Assembly (NCBI GenBank): GCA_024233215.1
Contig: JACKPW010000014.1
Span: forward strand, 1 to 64,000
DNA length: 64,000 nt
Direction of reading: 5' to 3'
Source of the DNA: Verrucomicrobiales bacterium
GTDB lineage: Bacteria > Verrucomicrobiota > Verrucomicrobiia > Limisphaerales > J093
Shown: positions 51,601-62,993 of the stretch, one piece after another
How positions within the stretch are numbered: position 1 is the first letter of the stretch
Layout: every line of letters begins with the position of its first letter
Notes under the pieces: generated by a model
Told to the model about the DNA's origin: nothing
Seen by the model: the letters and a program-made list of their open reading frames with translations, nothing else
Database searches by the model: none
Translations under genes and position numbers: made by a program

Positions 51601-54600
51601 ATGGCACGACGAGACCGCAGTTTTGACTATGACAATCCCCTGAGCGAGCCGGGCCGCTGGAAACGCTGGTTCGTGCGCCTGGGTGTGACAGCCGCCGTGG
51701 TGGTGGCGTTGTACCTCATCGCCAGCAGCAGTTTCTTCTTGCGGCGGGTGGTGCTTCCGCGACTGGTGGGCTCGTTGAACGGTGAGGTCAGCGTTGGAAC
51801 GATTTCCTGGCACCCGTTTTCCCGGCTGCGCCTGACCGACCTGCAGGTCCGGTTGGCGGACGGCGAGACCGTGCTGGCGGCGAAGGAGGCCGACCTGCGG
51901 TACGGCTTGGTGAGCCTGTTGGGGGGACGCTGGATCCTGCCCGAGGTTCGGTTGGTGGACCCGGAATTCAACCTGGTGGAAACCAGCGACGGCCGCACCT
52001 CACTCGACCGTCTGTGGGAGAGTGATCTTCCCCGCCGTCCCTTCGCAGTGCAAAACCCGGAGGAACTCCTGATCGGGCTGTTGACTGTGGAGAATGGCAC
52101 TTTCTCCTACGAGAACCAGTTGGCGGATGGCGAGCGGACCCGGGTGGCAGGCCGGGAGATCCAGGCGACCCTGTCGAATTTTGGCAACGAACGGGCGGCG
52201 GCGCTCGAACTGACCGGCCGGATTGGCTTGGAGCGGGCCCGCCAGGCCGGCGGGGGAGGGCGACTGATCCTGGCACTCCAGTCCAGGGTTGAGGCCAACC
52301 TGGGTCGAAACCTGCGCCCCTCCGCTGTAAAGACCGGCATCCGGTTGGGAGCTCAGGAGGCGACCGGAGATTACAGCTCCCTGGCCGGCTTGACCGGCCG
52401 GTTCGACGGTGAGCTGGCGGACAAGGAGATCCGGAAATGCCTGCTCAGCTTCGAGAAGGATGGGCAGTCCCTCGGGTCGCTGGACATCGGGGGGCCCGCG
52501 GATTTTGAGAACCTGAACATGCGGCTGGAAGCCTCACTCAAGGATCTCAGCCACGAAGTGCTCGACCTGTTGGGGAGTCCCTTTGGTCTGGCGTTTGGTC
52601 AGACGAAGCTCAGGGGAGACATGTTGTTCAACGCGTCAAACGACGGGCAGTCGATCAACATCAAAGGCAGCCTGAACGGATCCCACCTCGGCATCCTGAC
52701 GTCTGCCGGGGCCACCCCGGTTCTGGACTTGGGCATCGAGCTGGATGGCCGGGTCAACCTTCCCAACCAGAGCGCGGACATCCGCAAGTTTGCCGTGACC
52801 GCCACGGAGGGCGACCGGGAATTGCTGAGCATCCAGACACCTCGGGCGATCAACCTTCTCTGGAATCCGGCGGTTCGTGCGAGCGTCAATGATTCGTCCG
52901 TGGCTTTTCGTCTCAATGCGCTCGACCTGGCCCGGTGGCGTCCCCTGCTCGGAGCGTCCGCACCGCAGGGAGTGGTCACCATCGAGGGGGTGTTGACGAA
53001 CCGGGACGATGGTCGGCGCATGCGGGCCTGGATCACCAACCGGGTCGAAGGGCTGGCCTTCACCGCCGGGCCGTACGCGGTTTCCAATGCCGCAGTCAGG
53101 CTGACCACCCGGCTGGAGTTTCGGGACTACCTTTCCCTGGCCGCGGAGGAGACCTCCCTGGAGGCTGCCGTCGACGGGGTCCCGCTGGTGCAGGGTCGGG
53201 GAGGATCGGGAAGTTACGAGTTTCGCAACCAGATTCTCCGGCTGCAATTCGATCTCCGTGGCGATAGCAGCGAGCTGATGAAGCGGTTCCCTCATCCGCT
53301 GGTGGAGGCCCGGCAGGGGGACTTCCGGCTCAACGGCCACACCCAGTTTCGCGGCGAATCCGGAACGGCGGGCGTAAGTCTGGTGCTGGATGGCTTCCGC
53401 GGCCGGCTGGACCGTTACGCTTTTGATGGGGAGTGGCTGCGGGCGGATTGTTCCGTGGACTGGACCCCGGAGCAGTACGCAGTGCGCAATTTCGGCATTT
53501 CGGTGGGGCCGACCGCGGGAGCTGCGGGGAGCGTTTTTGCCACCGGGCAGGCGACCCCGAGCGGGGAGGCGAGTTTCGAACTGTCGGCGGTGAACCTGGG
53601 GCCGGATTCCCTGACCCCCTTTCTCCGTCCCTATTTTGGCCCGTTCGCGCTGGCGGCGGGTACGATTAATGTTCCCCGCGCCCAGTTTCGGCGCTTCCCC
53701 TCCGGCCGGCAGGATCTCGAATTGGAGTTCAAGACCGATCAACTGGTGGTCCGGGACAATCGCGCCGGGGTGGATCACTACCCGCTGAGTTCCTCCGCCG
53801 TGCTGGCTCTTTCCCTCGCGGGGTCGAGGCTGGAGATTGCCACCAACATCATTGCCATTCCCCATACCCTTCGCGCCACCAACGTGCTGACCCTCACCGG
53901 AACCCTGGACCTTGCCCGGACCGAGGCGGAAGCCGGACAGCTCAAGATCCGGTCTGCCGGACTTGATCTGACGGACGCCGTCGCGTTCTACCGCACCAAC
54001 CAGCCCGTCACGAAGGACACCCTCGTGGCCTCGCGGGGAGCGGAAGCCGGACATGCCGCCGGGATCGGGGCGGGTTTTCAGCTGCCGGAGTTTGGAGTCG
54101 ATCTGGACGTGCGGCGGTTGTGCGTGGCCTCGATGGACGTCACCAACTGGCTGGCTCACGCCACCAGTACCAACGGCGTGATGCGGTTGGACTCTTTGAG
54201 CGCGGAGATCGGGGCCGGCCGATTGCGGGCTCGCGGTCAGGCTGCCGGGCGCGGGAGTGCGGGGGACACAGTTTTGCAGATCGCAGCCGAGCATCTCCCG
54301 GTGGGTCCCGTGTCCACCGCCCTGTTCGGGGCGGAGCGGGGGAGGTATCTGGGGGACCTCAGTGCCGAACTGGAATACTCCGCCCCGGCCTCCGCCGACG
54401 GGGGCGTTCCGGCACCCGCCACCGGGAGGTTTTCCCTGACACTGACCAACCTGGTGTGCACGGTCCTCCCGACCTGGGCGCGCCGGACCCTGGGGCCGGT
54501 GGCCACCACATTCAAGCTGGATGAGATGCTACGATCCCCGTTGCGCTACGTCGGGGGGCAGGCCCAGCTTGCGGGGGACTCGCTGGCCTTGGACGATTGG

Positions 54601-54930
54601 ACGGCCATCGGAGATCTCTTCGTTCTAAGCCTCTCGGGGGAGGCCCGGCTGGCACCGCACTGGGGCGATTCCTCATTCGATTTGCCCGTCGGGATCGCCC
54701 TGCGTGAAGTGCTGGCTCAGCGGCTCCCCCTCACCAACCTCAAACCGTCCTCACAACCGGGGTTTGTGCAGCTCCCCCCGTTTCTTTCGGTGAAGGGCAC
54801 GCTGTTCGACTGGTCACCCGAGTTGCGGATGGCCGATTCCCAACCGTCCCCGGCGGCGGACGCGACCTCCTCAGGACGCAGCGGGCTACCCGCCGATGCC
54901 CCCGCGGAGACCGCTGACGGCCGGCTTTGA
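51601..54930 (+). CDS. Large AsmA-like membrane-anchored protein
   Basis: A 1109-residue protein with one N-terminal membrane helix (LGVTAAVVVALYLIASSSFF, about residues 28-47) and a very long periplasmic beta-rich region. The start of the periplasmic part (LRLTDLQVRLADGETVLAA, RWILPEVRLVDPEFNLVE) has the pattern of AsmA/DUF748-type proteins. Members of the wider AsmA/TamB/YhdP group are thought to carry lipids between membranes as long hydrophobic grooves. Here that role is inferred from length and layout only. An in-frame TTG 24 bases upstream was not used. The M20 peptidase gene starts 4 bases after its stop, suggesting an operon. Confidence 0.78.
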   Translation: MARRDRSFDYDNPLSEPGRWKRWFVRLGVTAAVVVALYLIASSSFFLRRVVLPRLVGSLNGEVSVGTISWHPFSRLRLTDLQVRLADGETVLAAKEADLRYGLVSLLGGRWILPEVRLVDPEFNLVETSDGRTSLDRLWESDLPRRPFAVQNPEELLIGLLTVENGTFSYENQLADGERTRVAGREIQATLSNFGNERAAALELTGRIGLERARQAGGGGRLILALQSRVEANLGRNLRPSAVKTGIRLGAQEATGDYSSLAGLTGRFDGELADKEIRKCLLSFEKDGQSLGSLDIGGPADFENLNMRLEASLKDLSHEVLDLLGSPFGLAFGQTKLRGDMLFNASNDGQSINIKGSLNGSHLGILTSAGATPVLDLGIELDGRVNLPNQSADIRKFAVTATEGDRELLSIQTPRAINLLWNPAVRASVNDSSVAFRLNALDLARWRPLLGASAPQGVVTIEGVLTNRDDGRRMRAWITNRVEGLAFTAGPYAVSNAAVRLTTRLEFRDYLSLAAEETSLEAAVDGVPLVQGRGGSGSYEFRNQILRLQFDLRGDSSELMKRFPHPLVEARQGDFRLNGHTQFRGESGTAGVSLVLDGFRGRLDRYAFDGEWLRADCSVDWTPEQYAVRNFGISVGPTAGAAGSVFATGQATPSGEASFELSAVNLGPDSLTPFLRPYFGPFALAAGTINVPRAQFRRFPSGRQDLELEFKTDQLVVRDNRAGVDHYPLSSSAVLALSLAGSRLEIATNIIAIPHTLRATNVLTLTGTLDLARTEAEAGQLKIRSAGLDLTDAVAFYRTNQPVTKDTLVASRGAEAGHAAGIGAGFQLPEFGVDLDVRRLCVASMDVTNWLAHATSTNGVMRLDSLSAEIGAGRLRARGQAAGRGSAGDTVLQIAAEHLPVGPVSTALFGAERGRYLGDLSAELEYSAPASADGGVPAPATGRFSLTLTNLVCTVLPTWARRTLGPVATTFKLDEMLRSPLRYVGGQAQLAGDSLALDDWTAIGDLFVLSLSGEARLAPHWGDSSFDLPVGIALREVLAQRLPLTNLKPSSQPGFVQLPPFLSVKGTLFDWSPELRMADSQPSPAADATSSGRSGLPADAPAETADGRL

Positions 54931-54934
54931 CTTC

Positions 54935-56311
54935 ATGATGACCCCGCAGCAATACCTCATTGAACACCAGGCCCGGCACATCGGGCAGCTCTGTGATTAC
55001 CTCCGGCTTCCCAGTGTCTCGGCCCAGGCCTCGCATCGCGAGGACGTGGGCCGTTGCGCCGCCTGGATCGAAGCCCACTGTCGGGAGATCGGGTTGAACA
55101 CGGAGCTTCATCCCACCCGGGGACACCCCATTGTGCTGGCGCGTACGCCCCGCCGGCCGGGGCGCCGGCCCCATTTCCTGGTGTATGGCCACTATGACGT
55201 CCAACCGCCCGAGCCCATCGAGCTGTGGGCCAGTCCGCCTTTCGAGCCGCGCGTTGAAGGACACAGCCTGTTCGCACGGGGAGCCAGCGACAACAAGGGA
55301 CAGCACTTCGCGCACCTCAAGGCCGTGGAGGCCGTGCTCGCCACCGGGGGTGAACTCCCCTGTGATCTCACGTTCCTGATCGAGGGGGAAGAGGAGGTCG
55401 GAAGCGCGAACCTGGTCCCGTTTCTGAAGCAGCACCGGAAGTCGCTCCGGTGCGATGCCGTCGTGATTTCAGACACGGGCATGCCGGCCCGAACCCTTCC
55501 GGCTCTCACCTACGCCCTGCGGGGTATCGCCGCGCTCGAGGTCATCGTCCGGGGGCCGTCACGCGACCTCCATTCCGGCATCTTCGGGGGTTCCCTCGAC
55601 AATCCTGCCATGGCGCTGGCACGGATGTTGGCCGCCTTGCGGGACCGGCGCGGACGCATCACCGTGCCCGGCTTCTACGATCAGGTGCGTCCGCTCACCC
55701 GAAATGAACGGCGTCAGCTTGCCCGATTGCCCTTCAACGAACGCAGCTACGCGCGCTTCCTGGGCGTGCCGAAACTCTTTGGTGAGGCCGGCTTCACGGC
55801 CTGGGAGCAGCGGTCTGCCCGGCCCACTTTGGAAGTCAACGGGCTGACCAGCGGATACCAGGGCGAGGGCAGCAAGACCATCGTGCCTGCCGCCGCGAGC
55901 GCGAAACTCACGATGCGTCTGGTGCCGGATCAAAGCCCCGACGTCATCGCCCGCCTCGTGGCACGTCATCTCAAGTCGATATGTCCACCCACGGTGCGGC
56001 TCGAAACGCGGGCCGGGCATGGCGGTCTGCCCTATCTCCTGGAGCCGGACACCTCCCTCGCCCGGGCGGCCATGCGCACGCTGGAACTGGCCTTCGGATA
56101 CGCTCCCGTGCTGTTGCGGGAGGGGGGGTCGATCCCGATCGTCACGGACTTCAAGCGCGTGCTTGGCGCTGATACCCTGCTTCTGGGACTCGCCCTGCCC
56201 GACGACAACGCGCACTCGCCCAATGAGAAGTTCGACCTGCGGAACTTCGCGGCGGGAGCCCGGTTGGGAACCCTGCTCTGGCCCGAACTCGCGGGTGCAC
56301 TGGCCGCGTAG
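54935..56311 (+). CDS. M20 family metallopeptidase (dipeptidase)
   Basis: A 458-residue cytoplasmic dizinc peptidase of the M20/ArgE/DapE/carnosinase family. Metal and catalytic residues are visible: the His/Asp of VYGHYDVQPPEP (about 91-102), Asp of RGASDNKGQHFAH, the catalytic Glu pair in LIEGEEEVGSAN, the Asp of VISDTGMPA, and the terminal His in NAHSPNEKF. The dimerisation lid domain lies between about 200 and 300 (RDLHSGIFGGSLDNPA). Length and motifs fit the broad dipeptidase PepV/CNDP-like group. The substrate is probably a small peptide or acylated amino acid. Start chosen 4 bases after the preceding stop. Confidence 0.9.
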   Translation: MMTPQQYLIEHQARHIGQLCDYLRLPSVSAQASHREDVGRCAAWIEAHCREIGLNTELHPTRGHPIVLARTPRRPGRRPHFLVYGHYDVQPPEPIELWASPPFEPRVEGHSLFARGASDNKGQHFAHLKAVEAVLATGGELPCDLTFLIEGEEEVGSANLVPFLKQHRKSLRCDAVVISDTGMPARTLPALTYALRGIAALEVIVRGPSRDLHSGIFGGSLDNPAMALARMLAALRDRRGRITVPGFYDQVRPLTRNERRQLARLPFNERSYARFLGVPKLFGEAGFTAWEQRSARPTLEVNGLTSGYQGEGSKTIVPAAASAKLTMRLVPDQSPDVIARLVARHLKSICPPTVRLETRAGHGGLPYLLEPDTSLARAAMRTLELAFGYAPVLLREGGSIPIVTDFKRVLGADTLLLGLALPDDNAHSPNEKFDLRNFAAGARLGTLLWPELAGALAA

Positions 56312-56469
56312 ACCGACTTCCTGGCGCATCACCTGATGCCTGTCGCCCGGCCGGAGGCGAACCGGTGGGGCCCCTGCGGAAATCTCATCATTCAAATGTT
56401 TGATCAGTGAATCGTGGAGATGATGGAGCCCCGATCCGGTTGCTGCTCCGGGCGCGCACAGCCGGCCAA

Positions 56470-56729
56470 GAAACGAGGCGAGGCATCAAGAATTAGAGTA
56501 CTAAGAGGTCATAAATGATCCTCAAGAGTCTTACTTCTTGATATTTTATGGTTGTAAGCTGTTTGTGTATAGTGTGATGCAATTCTGAGTTATGAGTCTG
56601 CTATTGTTTTCTGGACTTCTGTGATCAGGTTCGCTATTCTTTTGGTCAACGACTTTCAAGTGGTCTGAAGGTGCGATGGCAGGCGTCTTGAAGACGTTCT
56701 TTCAACCAGCAGTTACTTGTGGGCATCAT
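56470..56729. promoter_or_regulatory. AT-rich leader and candidate control region of lexA
   Basis: About 200 bases (56480-56680) are strikingly AT-rich against the GC-rich surroundings, and the 418-base gap holds no gene. Two spaced inverted pentamers with equal 8-base spacers are seen: CAAGA/TCTTG (56523-56540) and TTGAA/TTCAA (56688-56705). The second lies about 25 bases before the lexA start, where an autoregulatory SOS box would be expected. Neither matches the E. coli or Bacillus LexA box. TATAGT at 56577-56582 is a possible -10. Confidence 0.4.
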
Positions 56730-57353
56730 ATGAAAGCACTAACGAAACGGCAGCAACAGGTCATGGATTTCATCCGTGACACGGTACAAACGGTGGGAAT
56801 CCCTCCCAGTCTTCGGGAGATCTGCACCCATTTTGATTTCAAGAGCGTGAAGGCGGCCTCGGATCACGTCGCTGCGCTGCGGCGCAAAGGCCTGATTGTG
56901 GGTAAATCCCATCAGGCGCGATCGCTGCAGATCGTCTCGCCGCTGCAGGATCACAAGAAACCGACTCGCGATGTGCCGATCTTTGGCTCCATCGCGGCCG
57001 GGCTTCCGGAGGATCAAATGCAGAACGCCGAGGGTTGTCTCACGGCGGATCTGGATGCGCTGGGAGTCAAGTCCGGGGCTCGTCTGTTCGCGCTGAAGGT
57101 CCGGGGCGATTCCATGATCGGACGGCACATCTGTCCCGGTGACCTGGCGGTTTTCGAGCATGGGAAGAACCCCCGCAACGGCGATGTGGTGGCGGCGTTG
57201 ATCGACGGCGAGACCACGCTGAAGACCTACGTGCAGGAGCGTGGCAAGAAGCCGCACCTGAAGGCCGAGAACCCGAAGTATTCCAAACTCATCCCCGCGG
57301 CCGAACTGGTCATCCAAGGGGTCATGGTCTCCCTGGTACGCAAAGGTCGCTAA
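56730..57353 (+). CDS. lexA: LexA repressor
   Basis: A 207-residue LexA. The N-terminal winged helix-turn-helix (residues about 1-65) includes PPSLREICTHFDFKSVKAAS. The C-terminal S24 peptidase-like domain has the Ala90-Gly91 cleavage site in SIAAGLPED, catalytic Ser128 in RGDSMIG and Lys165 in TTLKTYV. It represses DNA-damage genes until RecA filaments trigger self-cleavage. The start MKALTKRQQQ is preferred over an ATG 54 bases upstream because LexA proteins start there. Recognition-helix residues (FKSVKAASDH) differ from the proteobacterial form, so the operator is expected to differ. No umuDC or recA lies nearby. Confidence 0.95.
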   Translation: MKALTKRQQQVMDFIRDTVQTVGIPPSLREICTHFDFKSVKAASDHVAALRRKGLIVGKSHQARSLQIVSPLQDHKKPTRDVPIFGSIAAGLPEDQMQNAEGCLTADLDALGVKSGARLFALKVRGDSMIGRHICPGDLAVFEHGKNPRNGDVVAALIDGETTLKTYVQERGKKPHLKAENPKYSKLIPAAELVIQGVMVSLVRKGR

Positions 57354-57434
57354 AGCGACGAGAAGCAGCCCCTGGCGGGCCGGACGCCCGCTCACCCGGT
57401 CGCGAGACGGGGCGGCGGGTTGGATCCATTCACG

Positions 57435-57460
57435 GGGCGGGAGACGCGGCGCTCCCGCCC
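57435..57460 (+). terminator. Possible lexA terminator hairpin
   Basis: A 9-bp perfect GC-rich stem (57435-57443 with 57452-57460) with an 8-base loop, 82 bases after the lexA stop. No T-run follows on the plus strand, so it is at best a weak stop. Confidence 0.35.
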
Positions 57461-57528
57461 TCCCCCGCAGTCAGAAGCACTCCACCGAAGACTTTTTCAC
57501 TAACAGTCTGCCGGCTGTGCTGAAAACA

Positions 57529-57557
57529 AAAGCCGTCCCGGTTTCCGGGACGGCTTT
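57529..57557 (-). terminator. Strong intrinsic terminator for ppdK
   Basis: A perfect 13-bp stem (57529-57541 with 57545-57557) with a 3-base TTT loop. Read on the minus strand it is followed at once by TTTTGTTTTC, giving a U-rich tail 56 bases after the ppdK stop. In the plus direction the tail is GGTGTTCC, so it would act less well for lexA. Confidence 0.88.
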
Positions 57558-57612
57558 GGTGTTCCCTGGTGAGGCAGTGGGAGCGGTCGGCGCCGCTCAC
57601 CACGGCGTCGGG

Positions 57613-60384
<2,772 letters not shown>

Positions 60385-60769
60385 AAACAGATTGGATTTC
60401 CGTGTTCTGAGTTTTGCTGCAATTGCGGCAGCAAAAGACAAGCGAAACTAACAAAGGCAACAAGGGTGTCAACGGTCGATTGCGGGTTTTACGGGAACTT
60501 CACGTCGTTGTCCCACAAAGTCCATCGCAACCACTGCTGGAGCGGCTCGAACCGGTCCGCGGCGGCGGCGCCGGATCAGCCGTAACGATTCGGTTTGGAA
60601 GGGGTGCGCGCGCGGCTCGCGTGCGGTGGCCGGCAGCTCGCCGGGCACTTCCGAGGCGTTCTGTGGTCACTATCCGTTGACGATCTGGTTCCACGAAGGC
60701 CAGTCGGCGAGCCGCCGACTGGAGCAGCCGGGCCGGCCGCGCTCCCCATTGATGATGCCTCGCTGCCGT
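60385..60769. other. Intergenic region upstream of ppdK
   Basis: A 385-base gap between the ppdK start and the photolyase stop, both on the minus strand. It should hold the ppdK promoter near its left end, but no clear -35/-10 pair was picked out. A plus-strand open frame across it runs on antisense through the photolyase gene and looks like a shadow. No RNA gene or repeat was recognised. Confidence 0.5.
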
Positions 60770-62227
60770 TCAGCGTTTCAGGCGTTGCCAGGCGTCCAGG
60801 GCCACCTGCCGGGCGATGGCGTGACTGACCATGGGTTCGGGGTAGTGGTTCCCCAAGCGGACACCGGCTGCGGCGAGCACTTCCGCGGGCGCCTCGGCAG
60901 GGCGGTGAATCCACTTCGCGGGAACCCGCGCCAGTTCGGGAACCCAGTGCCGCACGTAATCCCCGGCCGGATCAAAGCGCTCCCCCTGACCGGTGGGGTT
61001 GAAGACGCGAAAGAACGGCGCGGCGTCGGCCCCGCATCCGGCCGTCCATTGCCAGCCCAGGGTGTTGTTTGCCAGGTCGGCGTCGACCAGCGTGTCCCAG
61101 AACCACGCCGCCCCATCCTGCCAGGGGATCATCAAGTCCTTTACCAGGAAGGACGCCACGATCATGCGCACCCGGTTGTGCATCCAGCCCGTGGCCCACA
61201 ACTCCCGCATGCCGGCATCGACGATGGGGAATCCGGTCCGACCCTGCTGCCAGGAGCGGAGGGCGTTTGCGTCGCGGTGCCAGGGGAAGCGTTCGAACTC
61301 TGCGCGGAGGGGTTTTGCGGGGGTATGGGGAAAGTGGAAGAGAAGGTGATGGGCGAACTCGCGCCAGCCGACTTCCGCCAGGTACTGGGACCCGCGCCAG
61401 GCAGTGGCCGGCCAGCCCTCCTTCCCGGCCCGGGCCCGCAGCGCATGCCAGATCTGGCGCGGGCTGATCTCACCGAAATGCAGGAACGGGGACAACCGGG
61501 AGGTGCCGGCCTGGTCCGGACGGTTGCGGCCGTCGTCGTAGTCCGCGAAAGCGGTGTCCAGAAAGTGATCGAGCCTCTCCCGGGCGCCGGTCTCCCCGGG
61601 TTGCCAGGCCGCGCGTATCCCGGCCGCCCAGTCGAGGCGTGGTTCCAGGCGCAGTTCTGCCAGGGGCTCCGAAGCCGGCCAGTTGGTCGGACCAGCCAGA
61701 TGCTCCGCTGCGGGTAACGGGGCCGCGGGGTCATCCCGACTCAGGCATTCCCGCCAGAAGGCGGTGAACACTTGATAGGGGCCGCCGGTTTTTGTCCGGA
61801 GCTCCCACGGTTCCCACAGCAACGACCCGTTGTAGCTCTCCGCCTCGAAGCCCGCCCCCCGGAGCGTTTCCTTCAACCGCCGGTCCCGGGCGATGATGCC
61901 CGGTTCATAGCGTCGGTTCCAGACGACCGTGGTGGCCCCGGTCTCCTTGAGGAGTCGCAGGAGTGTTTCCTCCGCCGTCCCTCGGCGCAGGATCAACCGG
62001 GATCCGTGCCGGCGGAGTTCTGCGTCCAATCGCTTCAGCGACTGATGCAGCCACCAGCGGGAAGCTGCCCCGGGACCCCACGGTGATTCCTCTTCCGGCG
62101 ACCACAGGAACAGGGGGACGACCGGTCGTCCTCGATGGACTGCAGCCTCCAGCGCCGGATGGTCGCTGAGGCGAAGGTCCTGTCGGAACCAGACCAGGAT
62201 CGGAGGCTTGGTTTCGGATTGAGTCAT
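60770..62227 (-). CDS. phrB: Cryptochrome/photolyase family protein (CPD photolyase-like)
   Basis: A 485-residue FAD-dependent light-driven DNA repair enzyme. The N-terminal antenna domain begins ILVWFRQDLRLSDHPAL (about residues 10-26). The FAD-binding domain has RLSPFLHFGEISPRQIW, TAWRGSQYLAEVGWREFAHH and the highly conserved GRTGFPIVDAGMRELWATGW, followed by HNRVRMIVASFLVKDLMIPW and DADLANNTLGWQW. This pattern fits class I CPD photolyases or close cryptochrome relatives. Repair versus signalling is not proven by sequence. The start overlaps the tspO stop (ATGA), so the two genes form one transcription unit. Confidence 0.93.
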   Translation of the reverse strand: MTQSETKPPILVWFRQDLRLSDHPALEAAVHRGRPVVPLFLWSPEEESPWGPGAASRWWLHQSLKRLDAELRRHGSRLILRRGTAEETLLRLLKETGATTVVWNRRYEPGIIARDRRLKETLRGAGFEAESYNGSLLWEPWELRTKTGGPYQVFTAFWRECLSRDDPAAPLPAAEHLAGPTNWPASEPLAELRLEPRLDWAAGIRAAWQPGETGARERLDHFLDTAFADYDDGRNRPDQAGTSRLSPFLHFGEISPRQIWHALRARAGKEGWPATAWRGSQYLAEVGWREFAHHLLFHFPHTPAKPLRAEFERFPWHRDANALRSWQQGRTGFPIVDAGMRELWATGWMHNRVRMIVASFLVKDLMIPWQDGAAWFWDTLVDADLANNTLGWQWTAGCGADAAPFFRVFNPTGQGERFDPAGDYVRHWVPELARVPAKWIHRPAEAPAEVLAAAGVRLGNHYPEPMVSHAIARQVALDAWQRLKR

Positions 62228-62712
62228 GGGTTGAGCCGCCAGATCGCAAGGTTCAAGGCCCCGGCGAAACTGACCCACAAGAAGTAGGGCACCAACAGCA
62301 GTGCCGCAAATCGATCCACTCGCGAGAACAGTGCCAGGGTGGCGAGGATGCCGAGCCAGAGGCAGAGCAGATCCAGCAACGCAAGGTCGGGTCGCTGCTG
62401 TCCGAAGAACAGCCATGACCAGGCGGCGTTCAGTCCCAACTGAATTGCAAAGGCCAGGAGCCCCGGCCGGGCCCGTCGCCAGCCTGCACGGGTCCAGAAT
62501 CTCCAGGCGGCCACCGCCATCATCAGGTAGAGCGCGGTCCAGACGGGGGCGAAGACACCGTTGGGCGGATTCCATCGGGGCTTGTTCAAAGCGGCATACC
62601 ACTCGCCGGGGCGGAAGTGGCCACCCACCGCCGCGACGCCGGCGACAGTCGCCAGGCACAGCGCGAGGATGGCGAGGGAACGGCCTTTGGCCGTGTGGGT
62701 GGGCGGGTTCAT
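62224..62712 (-). CDS. tspO: TspO/MBR family membrane protein
   Basis: A 162-residue protein with five predicted membrane helices, as expected for TspO. Diagnostic motifs are WYAALNKPRWNPPNGVFAPV (after helix 1), APVWTALYLMMAVAAW, FAIQLGLNAAWSWLFFGQQR and the final YFLWVSFAGALNLAIWRLN. TspO proteins bind porphyrins and have been tied to light, oxygen and stress responses. The start chosen (MNPPTHTAKG) removes a 40-residue hydrophilic leader that the family lacks. It is the first gene of a two-gene unit with the photolyase, joined by a 4-base overlap. Confidence 0.93.
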   Translation of the reverse strand: MNPPTHTAKGRSLAILALCLATVAGVAAVGGHFRPGEWYAALNKPRWNPPNGVFAPVWTALYLMMAVAAWRFWTRAGWRRARPGLLAFAIQLGLNAAWSWLFFGQQRPDLALLDLLCLWLGILATLALFSRVDRFAALLLVPYFLWVSFAGALNLAIWRLNP

Positions 62713-62993
62713 GGTTCCGGGAGACCGCGCCCTGCTGGGATGCTCCCGCGAATCCCGGAACGCCCTCGGTGACTGTGGTGGTCTTGCCTCATCGTCCGGC
62801 TTCTGGATGTACCCGGGCGGACGGGATGTCAAATGCCGCCGCGTTCAGGCCGGTTCACGAGGCCCGTCGGGAGCCGGGCCGGCCCGCGGGGGATGGTGGC
62901 GTTTCGGAGAGAAACATGCCGGGATCACGGCAACAAGCTGGACCCGAAGGATGGACCACGCATCCTCTGTGGGAGACAGTGCTGATTTATTCC

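Noticed and set aside
60626..61717. 363-codon plus-strand open frame
   Set aside because: Lies antisense to the C-terminal half of the photolyase gene, with no motif of its own.
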